Positions 57,305 through 64,000 of a stretch of 64,000 nucleotides of DNA are shown here, one piece after another; positions within the stretch are counted from its first letter, which is position 1, and the number at the start of each line of letters is the position of its first letter. Both the position numbers and the translations under genes were made by a program. Origin of the DNA: Straminergon stramineum (taxonomy: Eukaryota > Streptophyta > Bryopsida > Hypnales > Calliergonaceae); assembly GCA_963920665.1 (NCBI GenBank), contig OY987272.1, forward strand, positions 9,863,001 through 9,927,000. Reading direction: 5' to 3'. Below the pieces are notes generated by a model. It worked only from the letters and a program-made list of their open reading frames with translations. It did no database searches and was not told the DNA's origin.

Positions 57305-60300
57305 ATGGCGGACTCCGGTGACGACGATGAGGAGGAGTACGAGGAGGAGGGCCAGGATGAATATGAGAAAGACGGTTTCATAGTTGATGAGGAAGAAGAC
57401 GAAGATCCTGAAGAAGAACCGCAGGAAAGTAGCGACGAAGAGGTGAAGGCGAAGAAAAAGAAGCGCAAGAAGAGGTACGGGACTTTCGTGTGGTTTGGAC
57501 GGAAATCATTGGGAGAGATGTAGCGGCCGGCTATTTGTTCTTTCTTCAATGAGGCTGTATTGTTTATGTTATCATCTTATCGATCGTATTCACCGCATTT
57601 TGTGTTTTTTTCGTCCCTGACTCGGTGACCTGCAGAGGGGAGGAGACCTATGAGCTTGACGAGGATGATTACGATCTGCTTCAAGAAGCGAACGTCACGG
57701 GATTTCATCGACCGCCTAAAGCAGTATGTTCTGTCTCGTGTAACAAAAAATTGCATTGGTCTGCAAGGGCGGTTTATTTTTTTGGATTTTTTTGGATTTT
57801 AAAGATTGACCAGTCTTCATGACTATTATAAGCTGCGTGGAGCAATTCGTCTAGTGTTTGAAAATTTTCGCTTGAAATTCACGATTCAGTAGGACTCTTG
57901 TTTCTCATGGACGCATGTGTCCTGGTCCTTATACAGGATGGGAAAACAAAATTTAAGCGACTGAAGAAAGGTGGAATTGGTGGAGAGAAAGGATCCGGGG
58001 GTATTGGTTTCTCGGACGAGGACGAGGAGGACGATGGAGGTGTTAGAAGAGGTCGCACAGCTGAAGAGGAGCTCAAAAGGTCTTTGTTCGGAGAAGATGA
58101 TGGTATGTTCAGCAGTGGAAATGTTTTGGGTGAAATGTTGGTTCCAACTTTAAGTTGTCTTTCACAGGTTTTTATTCAGTCTGCTTCAAGGTGCATGTCT
58201 TTGGCGTTGAGTAAGGAAATTTTGTGACAGGGGCTGCGGCAGAGGACGTGGTGGAAGAGGAAGAATTGGATGAAGAAGAGGAACTGGGAGAAGAAGACGA
58301 GATGGCTGATTTCATTGTGGACGAAGAAGAAGTTGACGAACATGGCGAGCCTTCTAAGTATTGCCCGTTACACCTCACCTTCAGTTTGGATTTTCATATA
58401 TGGTTCGTTGCTTGTATTGCATGCCCAGTCTTGTTGATCACGTTAGAGAACTCTGTTCATGTGTGCGGTCAGCTTGATACTTTCAACTTGAGTTTTTGTA
58501 CTTATCTTCTGTGTTTTTAGACACAGGAAGAAGAAAGTTAAGAGGAAAGAATTTAGACAAGCTCCTGGAATAAATTCTCTAGCATTACAAGAAGCTCAAG
58601 AGATTTTTGGAGATGTGAGTTCTTTGCTGGAGGAGAGAAGAAGACGTGAGAGGGATACACTAGCTGGTCTCGATGACGAGGAAAGAGCTGAGGATGATGA
58701 GGATGACGATGATTACGGCCGTGGCCGAAAACCGCCACCTCAGAAGCTGTTGGAGAAGCAGTTTGAACCTAGTTTGCTAGAAGAGAAGTTCTTAACAGAA
58801 AGAGATGACCGTTTACGAGAAACAGACATTCCTGAAAGACTTCAAGTACGTGTTTCTATTTGCAGCTGTTTTTCTGCTTCATTGCTTTTGAAATATTTCT
58901 TTACTGGCAAGTGCATTCACCCACTGGGTGCGCTGATGTATTATTTAAGAGAATTTTTGGTGTGCCTCGGAGTTTTCCCTTGGTTCAGCGTTGATTTACT
59001 CTCCCGCATTTCTTCGCATATAAACCATCTGGAAATAGGTTTTGTTCGTCAGCTTTTAAGCTCACCTTTTTAATCTTGGACTGCAGATATTGGAAGAGAC
59101 TGCTGGTACCTTGACTTCCTCAGACATGGAAATTAGACAAGCAGCTGAATGGATTTTTGACAGAGCCTTTGGTCACCTTGCAGTACCTGCCCGTCCTGAA
59201 TTTGAGAACCTTGCCAACGACAGAGATTCCATTTCGAGACAAATTGCAAACGTCTTGCGTTTTGTACACGATGATAAATTCGAGGTATGCTATACTAAAT
59301 GCGGACATTTATTTATGTGAATAGAATTTTTAAACTATCACGTTTCGAGAATTTGTTCTTAGTGTCCGCAGTATTAGCAGTTGGAATAGAAATGCGGGAG
59401 GACAGCAAGTGACTTCGGTGGTATCGGGATTCTTGACCTCTTTATGTTTTTACTACAGATTCCATTTATTGCAATGTATCGGCGGGAAGACTGCTTTGAT
59501 CTTCTGAAAGAGCCGTCGGATGATCATGAAGACAAAGAAAGGCCTGTGATTCAACAATACGCGGTTCGCTTTCTTAATCTTTGATCAGTAACTGATATTT
59601 ACATGTCCTGTATTGTATAGATTTGTAATTTCCCTGATGGTGTTTGTTTGGTTTATCATAAGTCTCAGTGTGTTGGGACTGTATACGGTAATCACTAGCC
59701 ATTTGGAGGAAAATGGCAAGATTTAAGCTTTGATTGTGTTGCCAGTTCAAATTGCTTGCTTACTCGTTGATTTAATTGCGTGATACTATTGGTTACGATT
59801 GTTAGGATTCGGGGCGTGTCTGAACTTCCTTCATGTTCTCTTCCAGCTTTCTCGGGCTGATATGTGGATTTGTTGCAGGCACTCTGGGCAATTCAACAGT
59901 GGGACAAGAAGTGGCTGCTACTGCAGCGTCGGAAGACAGCGCTTCAGGCTGCTTATGACAAGCGTATTCCTGCAGATGTTAGAGACGACACCGAGAAAGA
60001 AGAGCTTGTTGATAAGATGCTCCGTGCACTTGCAGATGCCCAGTCTGATCAAGCTGTAGATGATTGTGATGCCAAGTTCAATCTCCACTTTCCTCCTGAT
60101 GAGATTGAAGTTGTGGATGGTGGATTCAAGCGCCCCAAGAGACGGTCACTTTACAGTATCTGTCGTAAAGCAGATCTGGGTGCACTTGCGAAGGAATTTG
60201 GATTGGCGCCAGACCTCTTCGGAGAAAATCTGCTGGCCACATACAAGGTATGTACAAAGACCTCTTTTAATCTGGAGTTGTACGATTTTTATGAAGGATT

Positions 60301-63300
60301 GCCTTGTCTCTGAAATCTTCATGTAGTTTCTACTTGAGGGGCCTTCATTAATCGCAAACCTTACGGAGCGAAATTCAAGTATGGATTCTATGATTTCTTA
60401 CAATACAGAGGTCTTTTAAGGGGTTGATCTCATTTGCTTTGATTTTTCTGAATACACTGAAGTCCTCAGACATATAAGTGCCCCAGAGAGAGAGAGAGAT
60501 GCATGTCTTTAATGGGGGAGTTCTGTAATGTGCTCCAGCAGCAAGCGTTTTTCTGAAGGTTTTGTTCTTGCTATGCAGAGGCATGATGTTGAGGATAAAC
60601 CTGTTTCACCAGATGAGCTTGCGGCCAGGTTTTGTGCATCGAATAGATCGGCAAATGAGTTTAGGGACCCTGGATCTGTGCTACGAGGTGCCAGGCACAT
60701 GGTAAGTGTCCCTTTGGGTTTCGGTATTTATGTTGATAACCGGTAATGTAAGCTTCCCCGGCATCGGATATGGATGTCTAGCTGTTTGGGTACAGGTCCG
60801 TAAGTTTATCTTTTGGAGAAAGGTGTCTTTTTGGAAATTTTCACTATTCTGGTGAAATCGAACGAGCAACTCCTGCAACAATTGCAAATGGTAAGTTATA
60901 CCGTATGGAACAGTCAGGCGCGGAATTCCTAACTTTCTTATATGTACTATCCAGGTTTCTGTGGAAATCAGTACAGAACCTGCAGTGCGTGAGCATGTTC
61001 GGGGTCTTTATTTAGAGAGGGCAGTGGTCAGCACACGACCGACGTCAGATGGGAACGATGCGATTGACACATTCCATGATTATGCGGGTGTGAAGTGGCT
61101 ATTAAACAAGCCAATCATTGCTTTCAATGATGCCCAGTGGCTTCTTATTGAGAAAGCTGCTGAAGAGAAACTTCTGGAGGTCACAGTTAGCTTGCCGAAA
61201 GATCAAATTGCGTCCCTGATGCAAGATTGTGAGGCACTGTATTTGAGCGACGGTGTTAGCCTCACAGCGCAACAATGGAATGAACAAAGAAAGCAGATTT
61301 TACGGGATGCCGTAGTGGCGCTTTTGCTCCCAGCTATGGAAAAAGAGGCTCGGATGTTGCTGACCACAAGGGCGAAGCAATGGCTTTCATCGCAGTGTGG
61401 TTTGCAGCTATGGAATAAAGTTTCCGTTGCTCCATTTGTTCCTGAGAAGGCTAATGATCAGGATGAAAGGTGTGATGAAAGATTCTTCACTTTTCTCCTA
61501 TTCTTCCCCTTGTGTCATCTACTTTTCTAGCAGTGTAATTTGATGCGCACTGGTGAATCCCAATCCTATCCTTATGAGCCAAGTAGTTGATTTTTCAGTA
61601 TAAACTGGCCATGCCGAAGTATTGTTCTCCAAAGATCAGTACCGTTCGCTTCTCATCAGACTCTTTATTATCTGGTTCCTACCTGAATCTGAAATGTTGT
61701 TACTTATGATTATGATATTATGTTCATTATAATAGCTCCTCCTCCTCATTCTAGGAAGTGCTTAATGAACTTGTTGGGGACTTGATAACAGGATGGATGA
61801 TGGCCCTTCACTACGGGTGCTAGCATGTTGTTGGGGCCCAGGCAACCCAGCAACTACTTTTGTGATGCTAGATACAGCTGGAGAAGTAATGAGCGTTTTG
61901 CACACTGGATACCTAAACATGAGGGCTTCAAGTCCTGAACAGAAAAAGAGAAAAGAAAATGACCAAAATCGCCTACTTCAATTTATGAGAGAGTACCAAC
62001 CTCATGTTTGTGTCCTGGGTGCCGCAAACCTGCATTGTCGGCATTTAAGCAACACCATTTTTGAAGTAAGGATAGTCTATCTTCATTTTCAACTCTTCAT
62101 TTGGAGATGCTTTCAGGATTTCTGTTGCTTCAAATATGCTTTCGAGTGGGTCGTAGGCTACAGTGGATCCTAATGCAAATTGACCCGAATTAAGAAAGCA
62201 CCCGTCAGGGCGACTATTTGTGGGGGTGACGATGATTGACATATGATTTACTTTTGACTGATTTTTTTCGAACTTTATGTGTCCAGGTGATTTTTAAGGT
62301 AGTCGAGGAGCATCCTCGCGACTTAGCAGAAGGACTAGATATGATTAAAGTGGTTTATGGAGATGAGACTATTCCTTCATTGTACGAGAATTCAAGAGTT
62401 TCTCAGGAGCAGCTTCCCGGGCACCCAGGTTCTTATCTTCTCTTTTGATTACTTTAAAATTAATCACACATGGGAAGCTCGAGGCATGCAACTCGCGGCA
62501 GTTAATGACCTGACTGAATTTACTGGTTTTGCACCTTGGTCCGTCTCCTTTTTGCTTTGCCTGAACTCAACAGCTTGAGTCGTTTGACATATTTGTTTTT
62601 GATGCTATGTTTTTGATGATGTGAGAGGGACCCACTTGAACTAGGCTTGCCGAGTGGTGTCTGTTTACTAGAATCGTTACAACTTTCTTTTGTTTCTGTC
62701 ACCATCTGTGTTATAAGTTTGGCAGGTACTTCTATATTTTTGTCAAGTGTCAGTTTTATTTTTTTGGTTTGGGTCTGATCTACAATTTTTCTCAACCGCA
62801 CTGGGTGCAGTAGTCTCAATACATTACATGTATGTGTGCGGTTTGCAGGTATTGTGAGACGAGCAGTTGCCTTGGGTAGGTTTCTGCAAAATCCTGTGAC
62901 TATGGTTGCTTCTTTATGTGGTCCTACGAAGGAAATTCTCTCGTTCAGGTTGCATCCAATGCAGAACTGCTTGACAAATGAGGAATTATATGAAGCCATA
63001 GAGCGTGTCATGGTTACTGTGATTAATCAGGTGAGCACCGTCCCTTTCTCTTGCAATTTGGTTTATCCTTTTTGGTAGGAGTTACTTACTGTGTCATATT
63101 TTGCAGTAGGGTTGATACATCAATTGTATCATCATTCTGCTTGCGAGGTCCATGTGACATCTTTCTTCGGATTGGATAAGTAGAAGTGCTCATCATTAAA
63201 CCCGTCAGTTGCACTGATCCTTCACAATCATTGCCACCTTATTCATCCCCTTCACTCAGGACTTGTTTCATGCCCTGGTATGTTCAGGTTGGCATCGATA

Positions 63301-64000
63301 TTAACCTGGCAGCTTCACATGATTGGATTTTCGGCCCTCTTCAATTTGTTGCCGGACTTGGCCCTCGAAAAGCCGGAGCTATCCAGAGAGCCATCCAAAG
63401 TGCTGGGCGTGTGGGGACTCGAAAAGATCTTTATGCTAGTATACGGGTTATGGACAAGAAGGTTTTCATTAACTCTGCCGGTTTCATCCGAGTACGAGGC
63501 AGCGGACAAGCAGCTTCAGGGATGCAGCATCTGGATCCACTTGATGATACTCGTATTCATCCTGAGTCTTATCAGGTATGTTTATAGTTAATCCAAGTGA
63601 CCATTATCGTATCAGAGACACTTCTTGTATCATCATCACCCGTTTATGGCTGTGACGTCTAGTCCTGTCACCTGGACCATAAAATACTGGGGTACGATGT
63701 TTGTAACCGACAGACCTGGGTGCCAGTGCTTATTTGGTTCTGGAATTATTATTTTTAATTTGGCGCCCTCATTGTTATTTTCTTGCTTTGGATAGCTATT
63801 ATGTAAAGGAGCGAATTATATAATATGTTGGTTGAACTCGATCAGACTGCAAAGAACATGGCTGAGGCTGCTTTCAAAGAAGAGGCTCAACAAAACGATG
63901 ACGAAGTTGATGAGGATATGCTAGAGATGGCTGTCGAGCATGTTATGACAAATCCCTCGGTCCTAGACACCATGGATGTAGAGGAATATGCTCGTAGTGC
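57305..64000 (+). CDS. SPT6: SPT6 transcription elongation factor / histone chaperone, N-terminal two thirds (cut by window end)
   Basis: Fifteen exons join in frame: 57305-57474, 57636-57723, 57937-58102, 58231-58357, 58521-58845, 59087-59284, 59459-59563, 59879-60247, 60579-60701, 60955-61469, 61792-62065, 62287-62428, 62849-63030, 63288-63575 and 63846-64000 (open), about 1075 codons. Order: very acidic N-terminus with basic patches (residues 1-140, FIVDEEED), basic HRKKKVKRKEF segment, helical HTH-like core (about 300-720), YqgF/RNase H-like domain (about 730-880, RVLACCWGPGNP... VCVLGAANLHCR), then helix-hairpin-helix (HDWIFGPLQFVAGLGPRKAGAIQRAI). The S1 and SH2 domains should lie past the window. 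SPT6 binds histones and elongating RNA polymerase II. All introns are GT-AG; exon 7 has a weak donor (GCG|GTTCGC), and the exon 15 acceptor (ATCAG) is the least certain. ATG 57305 is chosen because it starts the acidic domain. Confidence 0.94.

Noticed and set aside
57085..57549. 154-codon Ser-rich minus-strand frame
   Set aside because: It is the antisense of the acidic (GAG/GAC-rich) SPT6 N-terminus and leader.
1..64000. CRISPR array, rRNA or organellar origin
   Set aside because: No evenly spaced identical repeats with unique spacers, no rRNA core strings, and spliceosomal introns throughout the genes; the window is nuclear plant DNA.

Overview
The window looks like a nuclear scaffold from a land plant. 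The protein-coding genes have GT-AG introns and belong to plant families: a phytocyanin with a proline-rich, GPI-type tail, a DIOX_N/2OG-Fe(II) oxygenase, a small FAS1 protein, a two-C2-domain SRC2-like protein and SPT6. Plant telo-box motifs (TTTAGGGTT) occur in two leaders. Long AT-rich stretches packed with decayed transposons, together with only about seven host genes in 64 kb, argue for a repeat-rich genome. I cannot fix the lineage; the layout would fit a bryophyte, lycophyte or fern as well as a seed plant.

Layout. 1-5.4 kb: a small inverted-repeat element, two tandem-repeat blocks and a decayed pogo-type (Tc1/mariner) transposase gene. 5.4-10.8 kb: AT-rich repeat desert. 10.8-14.7 kb: a higher-GC island with a 64-residue membrane protein and an intronless 213-residue Gly/Tyr-rich membrane protein. 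14.7-23.9 kb: repeats, including a complete 999-bp solo LTR with a perfect 5-bp target duplication, TTAA-flanked elements and a pair of inverted MITEs. 24.4-38.2 kb: a gene cluster (two-C2 protein on +, phytocyanin on -, dioxygenase on -) whose introns and flanks share an unusual short palindromic repeat. 38.2-50 kb: AT-rich desert with nested DNA transposons. 50.8-52 kb: a FAS1 gene on -. 52-56.7 kb: repeats. 57.3 kb to the end: SPT6 on +, cut off by the window edge.

The genes are not an operon or an obvious pathway cluster. The phytocyanin and FAS1 proteins would be extracellular or membrane-attached, SPT6 is a nuclear transcription elongation factor and histone chaperone, and the C2 protein probably acts at membranes.

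The most novel signals are not host genes. (1) A family of DNA elements has ends TTAA|CCCCTAAAGGACCAAGG, sharing the TTAA target and the CCC start of piggyBac elements, a superfamily not usually reported in land plants. (2) A palindromic repeat with core CGCCAATTTAACGAAATTGACG-like sequence recurs at least 15 times, confined to introns and flanks of the 25-37 kb gene cluster. (3) A Tourist/Harbinger-like element is nested in one TTAA element, and a sister copy preserves the empty site. All exon models, domain calls and repeat pairings were made by eye and need alignment or transcript support.
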